Source: Chitinophagaceae bacterium
Lineage (GTDB): Bacteria > Bacteroidota > Bacteroidia > Chitinophagales > Chitinophagaceae
Direction: 5' to 3'
NCBI GenBank assembly: GCA_020854215.1
Contig: JADZFY010000062.1
Location: forward strand, 1-35,013
DNA length: 35,013 nt
In this document: positions 7,786-14,767 of the stretch, piece after piece
How the letters are laid out: every line of letters begins with the position of its first letter
Position numbering within the stretch: position 1 is the stretch's first letter
Position numbers and translations under genes: made by a program
Notes under the pieces: generated by a model
Databases searched by the model: none
What the model saw: only the letters and a program-made list of their open reading frames with translations
Told to the model about the DNA's origin: nothing

Positions 7786-8949
7786 CTATTTCCTTGTTGT
7801 TTTTTGCTGACCAGCAGTAGAAATTATGCCCTTGGTTTTTGGAAGTGCAATGGCTTGGGGGTAATTGTCTTTGTTACCACTTAATACAACATTATTGCTC
7901 TTAAGAAGTAATTCAATGGACTCGTTTAAAATATCTATCCGCTTTTCCTTAAATAACTTCATCTTGTCTTTAGGCAGTCTCAGGTTATACCCCCCGGCAA
8001 TTACTTCCTTTTCAAAATCAGGATTATAAAGGTCGAAGGTGGTCATATCCATATTCAGAAACTGGGTGATAACCCGGCTGTTGTATTTCCCCTGTATACT
8101 CATTGCGCTTAAGTCGTTCAGGTTTTCCATAATCAACCTGTCCATATTAATCATTGGTACTTCAACTTCAAAGTTCTTTTCCAATATGTAACGGGCGGCA
8201 ATATATTTTTTAACGTGTGCTCTGGATTCAGCGGGTAAGTAATATTGTAACTTCCAGAAATCTCTGCTCTGGCTTCTTCTGATTGCAGATTCCACACGCG
8301 AGGCACCTCCATTATACGCAGCAATAACCAGTAGCCAGTCTTCAAATTGGTTATGCAGTATTTTAAGGTATTTTGCTGCTGCGTGTGTACTCTTGTTCAG
8401 ATCGCGTCTGTCGTCACGATGACGCGTTACGGTTAGTCCCATTAATCTTCCCGTAGTGGCCATGAATTGCCAGGGACCCACTGCTCCTTTTTTGGAAACG
8501 GCACCACTAAACATTTCAGATTCAATCAGGGCGAGATATTTGAGCTCCACCGGTAACTCATGGCTCGTCATTATCTTGTCAATAAGCGCCATCTGCCTGG
8601 AATACCTGGAAATAATATTTTCCAGTCGTTTTTCGTTCCTTTCTTCATATTTTCTCACAAAGGCAATTGCTAACGGGTGGAGGGTGCTGTATTTGTTTTC
8701 CGTGTTGATCCATCCCTTTGAGGCAGATTTTGAGGTTGACAGAGCGTTCTCTGAAACGAACGCCTGAGAAGAGGTATTATTCAATTCCACCGGCGACCGT
8801 TCTGCTGCTGCAATTACTATTTCCGTTGTGGAAATAGCGGTATCTGTGTCCTGGGTAACCTTACTTCCGGTATTTCCTTCCGCTGTTAACGAAAAAGACA
8901 TACTCATAATGCTAACGAAACAACCAAAACCTTTTGATAACATGTTCAT
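7786..8949 (-). CDS. Membrane-bound lytic murein transglycosylase, MltD-like
   Basis: Cleaves the MurNAc-GlcNAc bond of peptidoglycan, leaving 1,6-anhydro ends. The SLT domain spans about residues 125-245: the catalytic Glu sits in ALIESEM (Glu143 counting from the ATG at 8949), followed by GAVGPWQFM, the MGL.V..RDDRRDL stretch typical of MltD, and AAYNGG. The N-terminus is a signal peptide (MNMLSKGFGCFVSIMSMSFSLTA) and the enzyme should act in the periplasm. An in-frame TTG nine bases further upstream is less likely as a start. The C-terminal 120 residues show no clear LysM repeat, unlike many MltD proteins. Transcription ends at the terminator embedded in pabB. Confidence 0.9.
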   Translation of the reverse strand: MNMLSKGFGCFVSIMSMSFSLTAEGNTGSKVTQDTDTAISTTEIVIAAAERSPVELNNTSSQAFVSENALSTSKSASKGWINTENKYSTLHPLAIAFVRKYEERNEKRLENIISRYSRQMALIDKIMTSHELPVELKYLALIESEMFSGAVSKKGAVGPWQFMATTGRLMGLTVTRHRDDRRDLNKSTHAAAKYLKILHNQFEDWLLVIAAYNGGASRVESAIRRSQSRDFWKLQYYLPAESRAHVKKYIAARYILEKNFEVEVPMINMDRLIMENLNDLSAMSIQGKYNSRVITQFLNMDMTTFDLYNPDFEKEVIAGGYNLRLPKDKMKLFKEKRIDILNESIELLLKSNNVVLSGNKDNYPQAIALPKTKGIISTAGQQKTTRK

Positions 8950-8972
8950 ATAACTCAATTTTTTGGTTTTCT

Positions 8973-9004
8973 CCCCTTTTGCAATAATGATTCCAAAAAA
9001 GGGG
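8973..9004. repeat. Inverted repeat in the transglycosylase leader
   Basis: CCCCTTTT at 8973-8980 and AAAAGGGG at 8997-9004 form a perfect 8 bp stem with a 16-base loop, 24 bases upstream of the transglycosylase ATG. It would form a hairpin in the 5' leader or be an operator. Beyond it, 9005-9318 shows no gene I can support. Confidence 0.4.
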
Positions 9005-9318
9005 GATACAAAATAATTGGTTGATTCACAGGGGATTAAAAAGTCTTAAACAATTGTGAAGTTTTATCAGAGGCATTGGAGGCATGCAGGGCAAAAATAA
9101 TTCTTCAAACCGGATCGCCATAGTCTAAAACCAAAACTATGCCATGATTTATGGTAAAAAGCATCATTTTTGCGCCATAATGACATTGATTTGTTTTTGT
9201 ATCGGAATGAATGGCACGTTTTGTCATTGTTGGGATGGAGAATACCGCTGTCGCGGAAGTAATTTTTGGCCCAGCCTAAGGAAATGTCAGAAATATTATT
9301 CTGTACTCTATTTTTTTT

Positions 9319-9326
9319 TACCTTTG
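9319..9326 (+). promoter_or_regulatory. Possible promoter for the CAU tRNA
   Basis: TACCTTTG is an exact TAnnTTTG match about 100 bases before the tRNA and in its direction. A 10-base palindrome AAAACGTTTT at 9341-9350 lies just after the expected start of transcription, where a repressor could bind. No convincing -33 box is present. Confidence 0.4.
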
Positions 9327-9425
9327 CCCACCGCTAAACGAAAACGTTTTAAACTGTGGTTTTTGGCGGGTTTAATCGTTAGGTTCTTATATATCATTTA
9401 AATAAATTTCTTCTTTTTGGAGAAA

Positions 9426-9499
9426 GGACCCTTAGCTCAGCCGGTTAGAGCATCTGACTCATAATCAGAGGGTCGCTGGTTCGAGCCCAGCAGGGTCCA
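9426..9499 (+). tRNA. tRNA with anticodon CAU, probably tRNA-Ile2 (elongator Met not excluded)
   Basis: Full cloverleaf: acceptor GGACCCT / AGGGTCC, D arm TTAGCTCAGCCGGTTAGAGC, anticodon stem TCTGA / TCAGA around loop CTCATAA (anticodon CAT), and TψC arm with GGTTCGAGCC. The discriminator base is A and only CC of the CCA end is encoded. The acceptor pairs C4-G69 and C5-G68, together with CTTAGCTCAG and GGTCGCTGGTTC, resemble E. coli ileX (read by TilS as Ile2, with lysidine) more than its elongator Met tRNA. Automated tools would probably label it Met. Confidence 0.93.
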
Positions 9500-9510
9500 C
9501 CTACGATAGT

Positions 9511-9538
9511 AAAAGGTTTCATGAAAATGAAACCTTTT
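9511..9538. terminator. Strong bidirectional terminator (tRNA / M28 peptidase)
   Basis: A perfect 12 bp stem, AAAAGGTTTCAT / ATGAAACCTTTT, closes on a GAAA tetraloop. Each strand ends the stem in TTTT. It lies 12 bases after the tRNA and about 63 bases after the stop of the convergent peptidase gene, so it can end both transcripts. Confidence 0.85.
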
Positions 9539-9601
9539 GTGTTTGTACAAATTGAAACGCTTGGCCAATTAGGGGAGAAATGGCAGACCTTGATTTTCTC
9601 T

Positions 9602-11254
9602 TCACTTCTGTTTATCCCTGATCGCTTTAAACTCCGAACCTGTTTTCCATTGCGGCCATTGACGTCCATAGGCTAATCGGCGGCCGAGGCGAAACAGTAG
9701 CCGAAGGTCTTCAATCTGTCCGTCTAATTGTATCCTTGTGGTATCATATTCGTCTGAAGGGCGGTGATAATGCATGTTGTTATATTCATCGTCTATTCTT
9801 TTTCCATATCCGGGTTCTTTTCCAATTACATCGGTTCCCGCTGCTGTGAAAAGGGATGGTATGCCTTCTTTGGCAAAATTGAAATGATCGGACCGGTAGT
9901 AATAACCTGCCTCGGGATGTGCTTCCGGTGAAATCGTTCGATTTACTTTGGCGGATTCCTCTTGTAGAATGTCTTCAAGTTCAGATTGTCCCTGCCCTAT
10001 AATGATTAAATCTTTCGTTGTGCCATACCAGTTAGGTGCGTCCATATTGATATTTGCTACGGTTTTATTCGTCGGAAAAATAGGGTTTTGCGCATAGTAC
10101 GCCGAGCCCCATAAGCCTTGTTCTTCCGCCGTTACCGCTAAAAACACAATGGTCCGCTCCGGAGAGGTGGGCATGCTTTTGAAGCCCCGCGCCAGTTCTA
10201 ACAACCCCGCTGTTCCTATAGCATTATCTATGGCGCCATTATAGATGGAGTCTCCGCTTTCGTCTGGTGCGCCGATACCAAGATGATCCCAATGTGCCGT
10301 ATATATGATGGTTTCATCCGGAAATTTGCTTCCGGTGATTTTGCCAATTACATTATTCGAAGAGTTGAAATTGGTTTTTACCTTCAGATCAGTACTCAGG
10401 GTGAGGTTTAAGGAAATTCCCTTAACCCCCCTGATATCGGCGCTGGAAAGGAGTGCGGTGTCCTTACCGGCAGCAGCAAACAGGTGTTTTGCGGTTGGTT
10501 CAGATACCCAACCGATTACATCGCATTGTTTCTCATCTTTTCCGCGGGTATCTAAACGCAAACGGGAGGTGTTCCAGTTGTTTTGAACTACGGAGAATGG
10601 ATAACTTGCGGCTTCTGTATTATGGATAACCAGGCATCCTTTGGCGCCCTGGCGTGCGGCTTCTTCAAATTTATACGTCCAGCGACCATAATAGGTCATT
10701 GTTTTTCCCTTGAACAAAGAAGAGTCGCCCGCGTTAAAGCCAGGGTCATTCACTAATACCATCACTATTTTTCCCTTTACATCTAATCCTTCATAATCGT
10801 TCCATTGGTATTCGGGTGCAACAACGCCATAACCCGCGAAAACAAGTTCGTCATTATTGAGTGAAACTGCGGAGTCGGTCTTGTTGGTCCAGATCACATA
10901 ATCCTCCGGGCCATTTATCATAAAATGTTCCCGTACAGACTGAACCTGCATCGTGGGGGCGGCAAGGGTCGTAATATTCACCATAGGCACTTCCTGGAAA
11001 TAGCTTTCACCATTGCCGGGCTCCAGTCCCGCTGCAATAAATTTTTCCTTTAAATACCGGATAGTCTTTGTTTCTCCCGTGGTAAATGGTTTGCGGCCTT
11101 CAAAGTTATCACCCGAAAGTTCAGCGGTATGTTTACCAAGGCTGTCGGCGTCAAAGGCTGATAATCCGTCTTTTTCTCTATAACCATTTGTTTCAGGGTT
11201 ACAGGAGGTTTGCAGTATGGTTGCAGCAATCAGGCATAAAAATAAGCGGCACAT
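9602..11254 (-). CDS. M28 family zinc aminopeptidase, lipoprotein
   Basis: A 550-residue secreted metallopeptidase that would remove N-terminal amino acids from peptides outside the cytoplasm. The signal peptide ends in a lipobox (LQTSC, lipidated Cys18). A protease-associated (PA) domain lies at about 135-290 within the peptidase fold. The M28 zinc-site residues are all there: His321 and Asp323 (AHWDH), bridging Asp343 (GAIDNA), Glu377/Glu378 (TAEEQG), Asp405 (NINMDAP) and His457 (RSDHF). The length suits the PA-containing M28 subgroup. It stands alone, divergent from the outer-membrane protein gene at 11585. A near-consensus -7 box (TATACTTG, one mismatch) lies at 11279-11286 on its strand. 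Confidence 0.93.
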   Translation of the reverse strand: MCRLFLCLIAATILQTSCNPETNGYREKDGLSAFDADSLGKHTAELSGDNFEGRKPFTTGETKTIRYLKEKFIAAGLEPGNGESYFQEVPMVNITTLAAPTMQVQSVREHFMINGPEDYVIWTNKTDSAVSLNNDELVFAGYGVVAPEYQWNDYEGLDVKGKIVMVLVNDPGFNAGDSSLFKGKTMTYYGRWTYKFEEAARQGAKGCLVIHNTEAASYPFSVVQNNWNTSRLRLDTRGKDEKQCDVIGWVSEPTAKHLFAAAGKDTALLSSADIRGVKGISLNLTLSTDLKVKTNFNSSNNVIGKITGSKFPDETIIYTAHWDHLGIGAPDESGDSIYNGAIDNAIGTAGLLELARGFKSMPTSPERTIVFLAVTAEEQGLWGSAYYAQNPIFPTNKTVANINMDAPNWYGTTKDLIIIGQGQSELEDILQEESAKVNRTISPEAHPEAGYYYRSDHFNFAKEGIPSLFTAAGTDVIGKEPGYGKRIDDEYNNMHYHRPSDEYDTTRIQLDGQIEDLRLLFRLGRRLAYGRQWPQWKTGSEFKAIRDKQK

Positions 11255-11378
11255 AAATTCGGTTTTATTTTAATGCAGCAAGTATAGTGTTTTTTTCAGG
11301 GTATATGGTAGTGAGTACAATCAAAGTCCGATGAAAAGGAGTGGAGCTTCCCAACTGACGAGACGAATGCGATGCCGG

Positions 11379-11392
11379 CAGACGATCGTCTG
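11379..11392. promoter_or_regulatory. Perfect 14-base palindrome, candidate operator
   Basis: CAGACGATCGTCTG is identical to its reverse complement. It lies in the 330-base gap between the divergent peptidase (start 11254) and outer-membrane protein (start 11585), about 125 bases from the first and 190 from the second. A dimeric regulator site is possible; no regulator gene is nearby. Confidence 0.35.
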
Positions 11393-11519
11393 GTTTCGTA
11401 GTATTCCCGAATATCAATATCTTGCACAACTCTGGCTGAAAAAATGATATTTGGTACGCGCATGATTGGTGGTGTTTGTTGCGGTTGATTTTGTTTTCCG
11501 GGTTCAAAAAAATGTCTTT

Positions 11520-11527
11520 TATATTTG
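11520..11527 (+). promoter_or_regulatory. -7 promoter element of the outer-membrane protein gene
   Basis: TATATTTG matches TAnnTTTG exactly and places the start of transcription near 11533, giving a leader of about 50 bases. A TTTG at 11490-11493 is 26 bases upstream, rather far for a -33 box. Confidence 0.5.
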
Positions 11528-11551
11528 CGCTCTTTAACCTTTTTTTAACCT

Positions 11552-11572
11552 GTGGCAGGATACATTTGCCAC
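11552..11572 (+). repeat. Leader hairpin of the outer-membrane protein gene
   Basis: GTGGCA (11552-11557) pairs with TGCCAC (11567-11572), a 6 bp perfect stem with a 9-base loop, followed by TTAATTTT and the ATG at 11585. It could protect the 5' end of the messenger or control translation. Confidence 0.4.
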
Positions 11573-11584
11573 TTAATTTTAAAT

Positions 11585-12307
11585 ATGAAGCGTTTCTTAC
11601 TGGTCTTTTTGCTAATGGCGGGGTATAGTTATTCATCGGCTCAAACGGAAACAGAAAAACCTGCGGAGAACAACAGCCAAAGAACCAGCCAGTTTTCCGG
11701 ACGTGCGGCAGACCATTTCATGATACAACTGGGTTATAATGGGTGGGCTGGGTCTCCGGATTCACTGAGAACCGGTGGACTTAACAGAACTTTCAACATG
11801 TACTTTATGTTTGATTTTCCTTTTAAATCAGACAGACGATTTAGTGCAGCGATCGGTGCAGGCCTGGGTACAGACAATATGTTTTTTAAAAAGACTTCGG
11901 TAGATCTTAGAAAATATCCTTTGAATTTTGTTCATGATTCTGTGAGTTCCTACAAAAAGTATAAACTTGCTACCGGCTACCTGGAAGTTCCGCTGGAACT
12001 TCGGTTTACGAGTAATCCGGAAAAGTTTAACAAGTCGTTGAAAGTTGCTTTGGGTATTAAAGTAGGAACAATGATAGATGCACATACTAAGGCTAAATTC
12101 AGCAGAGATAGGGAAGGTTATGGCGGATACACACAAAAAGTAAAAGATAAAAGGAATTTCAATACTACACGTTTGGCTGGTACCATACGGGTAGGCTATG
12201 GTGCTTTTTCACTTTTTGGAACCTATCAGTTAAATGATTTTATAAGGGATGGAGCTGGTCCTAATGTGAAGCCCTATAGTATAGGATTGACGGTTAGTGG
12301 TTTATAG
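11585..12307 (+). CDS. Outer-membrane beta-barrel protein (small, PorT-like or general porin family)
   Basis: A 240-residue protein with a clear signal peptide (MKRFLLVFLLMAGYSYSSAQ) and then alternating amphipathic strands: FMIQLGYNGWAG, NMYFMFDFPFK, FSAAIGAGLGTDN, YLEVPLELRF, LKVALGIKVGTM, LAGTIRVGYGAFSLFGTYQL. It ends KPYSIGLTVSGL, with the aromatic/hydrophobic closing strand usual for barrels. It most resembles the outer-membrane beta-barrel group common in Bacteroidota; its substrate is unknown. The ATG at 11585 is preferred over a GTG at 11552, which lies inside the leader hairpin. A Rho-independent terminator follows it. Confidence 0.8.
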   Translation: MKRFLLVFLLMAGYSYSSAQTETEKPAENNSQRTSQFSGRAADHFMIQLGYNGWAGSPDSLRTGGLNRTFNMYFMFDFPFKSDRRFSAAIGAGLGTDNMFFKKTSVDLRKYPLNFVHDSVSSYKKYKLATGYLEVPLELRFTSNPEKFNKSLKVALGIKVGTMIDAHTKAKFSRDREGYGGYTQKVKDKRNFNTTRLAGTIRVGYGAFSLFGTYQLNDFIRDGAGPNVKPYSIGLTVSGL

Positions 12308-12341
12308 GTGTTACGCTGTTACTGTACGTATTTTATAGGAT

Positions 12342-12366
12342 AGGGTGCCTGTTGCACCCTTTTTTA
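12342..12366 (+). terminator. Rho-independent terminator after the outer-membrane protein gene
   Basis: AGGGTGC (12342-12348) and GCACCCT (12354-12360) form a 7 bp GC-rich stem with loop CTGTT, followed by TTTTT. It begins 34 bases after the stop codon, immediately before the hflX promoter. Confidence 0.85.
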
Positions 12367-12379
12367 ATATTGCTTCGTT

Positions 12380-12387
12380 TACCTTTG
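12380..12387 (+). promoter_or_regulatory. hflX -7 promoter element
   Basis: TACCTTTG is an exact TAnnTTTG match, 19 bases before the TTG start of hflX and just after the preceding terminator. The -33 region overlaps the terminator and is poor. Confidence 0.55.
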
Positions 12388-12406
12388 CGATTCTAAAATT
12401 TATGGT

Positions 12407-13600
12407 TTGATAGATAAAAAGAATAAGTTCGTTGGCGAGGAGAAGGCAGTGCTGGTTGGACTGGTACACAAACTGCAAACGGAACAGCAATTGCACGAAT
12501 ATCTCAATGAACTCGCTTTTCTGTCTGAAACAGCCGGGGCGAAAGCGGTGAAAAAATTTTATCAGAAACTCCCACACCCCGATAGTAAAACGTTTATAGG
12601 AAAAGGCAAGCTCGAAGAGATCAAACAATATATTGAGCGACACGGCGAAATTGAAGTGGTAATTTTTGATGATGAGTTAACCGGATCGCAGATTACCAAT
12701 ATTGAAAAGATATTAGGGGTTAAAACAATAGACCGCAGTGATTTGATACTGGACATTTTTGCCAGCCGGGCAAAAACAGCTCAGGCAAAAGCGCAGGTGG
12801 AATTGGCTCAATACCAATACCTGCTTCCGCGACTTAAAGGAATGTGGAAGCATTTGGAAAGATTGGGCGGTGGTATTGGTACACGGGGACCCGGAGAAAC
12901 TGAAATTGAAACAGACCGGCGTATAGTGCGTGATAAAATTTCGCTTTTGCGGAGAAGACTTACCGAAATAGATAAACAGGCTGTAACCCAGCGAAAGGAC
13001 AGGGGAGCATTTATCAGGGTAGCATTGGTAGGGTACACCAACGTGGGAAAATCTACGCTGATGAATGTGCTGAGCAAGAGCGAAGTGTTCGCAGAGAATA
13101 AACTGTTTGCTACGCTGGACACTACTACACGAAAAGTGGTTTTTGAGAACACACCCTTCCTTCTTAGTGATACAGTTGGATTTATTCGAAAACTTCCCCA
13201 TCACCTCGTCGAAAGTTTTAAAAGTACCCTGGATGAGGTTAAGGAAAGTGATATCCTGCTGCATGTGGTGGATATCGCCCATCCTCAATACGAGGAGCAA
13301 ATGAAAGTGGTGAATAAAACGCTGCAGGAAATGGGGTGTTATGATAAACCGGTGATAACCATCTTTAATAAGATGGACCTGTATGTTAAAAATACTTTTG
13401 ACGAATGGCTCGATGACGAAACAAAGCGTCAGTTGCTGGAGGAGTTAAAACAGCGGTGGATGAATGAAACACAGGGCAACTGTATTTTTGTTTCCGCCAC
13501 CGAGAGGCAAAATTTGGACGGATTGAGAAATGATCTGACCGGCAAAATACGTGAACACTATCGCATCCGTTATCCCTATAAAACCGAGTTCCTGTATTAA
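12407..13600 (+). CDS. hflX: Ribosome-associated GTPase HflX
   Basis: GTPase that binds the 50S subunit and splits stalled ribosomes. The 397 residues begin with the HflX N-terminal domain (IDRSDLILDIF near 108-118), then the glycine-rich linker ERLGGGIGTRGPGETE (151-166) and a coiled coil. The G domain follows: G1 GYTNVGKS (209-216), G2 around TLDTTTR (236-242), G3 DTVGF (255-259), G4 NKMD (321-324) and G5 VSATE (362-366). The start appears to be TTG at 12407: the sequence LVGLVHK soon after aligns with the family N-terminus, and no in-frame ATG lies nearby. A Rieske protein follows after 17 bases, so the two are probably co-transcribed. Confidence 0.95.
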   Translation: MIDKKNKFVGEEKAVLVGLVHKLQTEQQLHEYLNELAFLSETAGAKAVKKFYQKLPHPDSKTFIGKGKLEEIKQYIERHGEIEVVIFDDELTGSQITNIEKILGVKTIDRSDLILDIFASRAKTAQAKAQVELAQYQYLLPRLKGMWKHLERLGGGIGTRGPGETEIETDRRIVRDKISLLRRRLTEIDKQAVTQRKDRGAFIRVALVGYTNVGKSTLMNVLSKSEVFAENKLFATLDTTTRKVVFENTPFLLSDTVGFIRKLPHHLVESFKSTLDEVKESDILLHVVDIAHPQYEEQMKVVNKTLQEMGCYDKPVITIFNKMDLYVKNTFDEWLDDETKRQLLEELKQRWMNETQGNCIFVSATERQNLDGLRNDLTGKIREHYRIRYPYKTEFLY

Positions 13601-13617
13601 AAACCACAATTCCGTAA

Positions 13618-13950
13618 ATGCATACGGCAGACAATCAATGGTTAAAGCTGGCTAATCATCCTGATGACTTTAATTTTGGTGCTAATAATATCGCCGTTAT
13701 TGAGATTGGTGGCAGGCCAATATGTGTAGCAAAATTTGACAATGCAATTTTTGCGTTTACAGCTACGTGTCCACATGCCGGAGGGTATCTGGGTGCTGCG
13801 TGCATCAACGAAAAGGGGCATATTGTATGCCCGGTACATCATTACAAATTTAATATCCGTAACGGTCACAACGTGAGCGGAGAAGGCTACCGGTTAAAAT
13901 ATTGGCCAGTTGTAATTCGAAAAGACGGAGTTTTTGTAAGGTGGAAATAG
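13618..13950 (+). CDS. Small Rieske [2Fe-2S] protein
   Basis: A 110-residue stand-alone Rieske domain. The two cluster-binding boxes are CPHAGGYL (Cys51, His53) and CPVHHYKFN (Cys71, His74), with the usual GG.P..V.K..... .F.A.. lead-in. There is no signal peptide, membrane helix or catalytic dioxygenase domain, so it should be a soluble cytoplasmic electron carrier of the NirD/ferredoxin type. Its partner is not in the window. It begins 17 bases after hflX and probably shares its transcript; the functional link, if any, is unclear. Confidence 0.9.
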   Translation: MHTADNQWLKLANHPDDFNFGANNIAVIEIGGRPICVAKFDNAIFAFTATCPHAGGYLGAACINEKGHIVCPVHHYKFNIRNGHNVSGEGYRLKYWPVVIRKDGVFVRWK

Positions 13951-13987
13951 TTTGTTTTCTTCTTTGTGTGGCGCCTGCAGAAAGCTG

Positions 13988-14767
13988 TTATTTTTTGTTT
14001 TTATAATCTTTAAAACACTCGAGGATATACAATCCTAATTCAGCATCATTCAGCATTACCACATACTCGTATTCGGGGCGATAGTACTTCATAAAACGAT
14101 CTAATTCCGTTCCTTCTAACGCTGTGAGTTTATGAACAAAATCATGATTGTAACGGTAGTCAATATATTTTTCCTGTTCTTCTTTAATCAGCCATCCCTG
14201 AATAAATTTCATATTTCTGTTGCGGCGGAATCGAAACACATTAATTAGTTCATCAAGGTCAACACCCACTCCTCCGTATGGATAATTAGGTGAAAGCGTG
14301 GATACCCGAAGTCCGGGTTTCCGGTAATTGAATATTTTATCATATTCCCTGCGGTTTTGTAAAGAGTCATAGCGATAGTTACGTCTTTTAATGGTAACGC
14401 CCGGCAGTTCTATGGCCGATATTTGGATGGACAGGTCAAAAGCTGCGGGGTTCTGGATCGTCTTCACCGGGTAGCGGGGCGTTGCCTTTCCGAGGTACGA
14501 AAACCATACCGAGTCCAATATATTTACTCTAATACTATAATTCCCCAATGAATCGGTTTGAGTGCCCCATCCCGATGTGGTGAGCACACTAACACCGGGA
14601 AGGGGAATCTTTTGCGTAATGTCGTACACGGTTCCCCTAATTTCCTGTGCAGAAGCAAATCGCGGCAAAAAGGATAGGATGTAACCCAACAGTATCGTTA
14701 TCCCTATTCGTCGTATAGACCGAAGGTTATTGCAACGCCTTTTCAAGTACCAGTTTCCACCTTTCAT
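13988..14767 (-). CDS. Secreted protein with carboxypeptidase-regulatory-like domain
   Basis: About 259 residues. After a signal peptide with a long basic lead (MKGGNWYLKRRCNNLRSIRR, then a hydrophobic stretch ending FASAQ), the segment EIRGTVYDITQKIPLPGVSV ... GTQTDSLGNYSIRV is a carboxypeptidase-D-regulatory-like beta-sandwich, as found at the start of TonB-dependent receptors and in many Bacteroidota surface proteins. The rest (about 130-259) is rich in Tyr and Arg and unrecognised. There is no TonB plug or barrel. The ATG at 14767 overlaps the last 41 bases of the xylulokinase gene. Earlier in-frame ATGs exist (14779, 14788) but would lengthen the overlap. Co-transcription with xylB is likely. 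Confidence 0.75.
   Translation of the reverse strand: MKGGNWYLKRRCNNLRSIRRIGITILLGYILSFLPRFASAQEIRGTVYDITQKIPLPGVSVLTTSGWGTQTDSLGNYSIRVNILDSVWFSYLGKATPRYPVKTIQNPAAFDLSIQISAIELPGVTIKRRNYRYDSLQNRREYDKIFNYRKPGLRVSTLSPNYPYGGVGVDLDELINVFRFRRNRNMKFIQGWLIKEEQEKYIDYRYNHDFVHKLTALEGTELDRFMKYYRPEYEYVVMLNDAELGLYILECFKDYKNKK

Noticed and set aside
9144-9401. Plus-strand frame of 85 codons rich in Cys, Phe and Trp
   Set aside because: No domain, no leader, and it overlaps a likely promoter and palindrome ahead of the tRNA; composition looks like translated non-coding DNA.
9445-9669. Minus-strand reading frame containing GGPCWARTSDPLIMSQ
   Set aside because: This peptide is the antisense translation of the tRNA, a well-known false protein; the frame also runs into the peptidase end.
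11265-11636. Minus-strand frame of 123 codons between the peptidase and outer-membrane protein genes
   Set aside because: It covers the promoter, leader and start of the plus-strand barrel gene and has no recognisable protein character.
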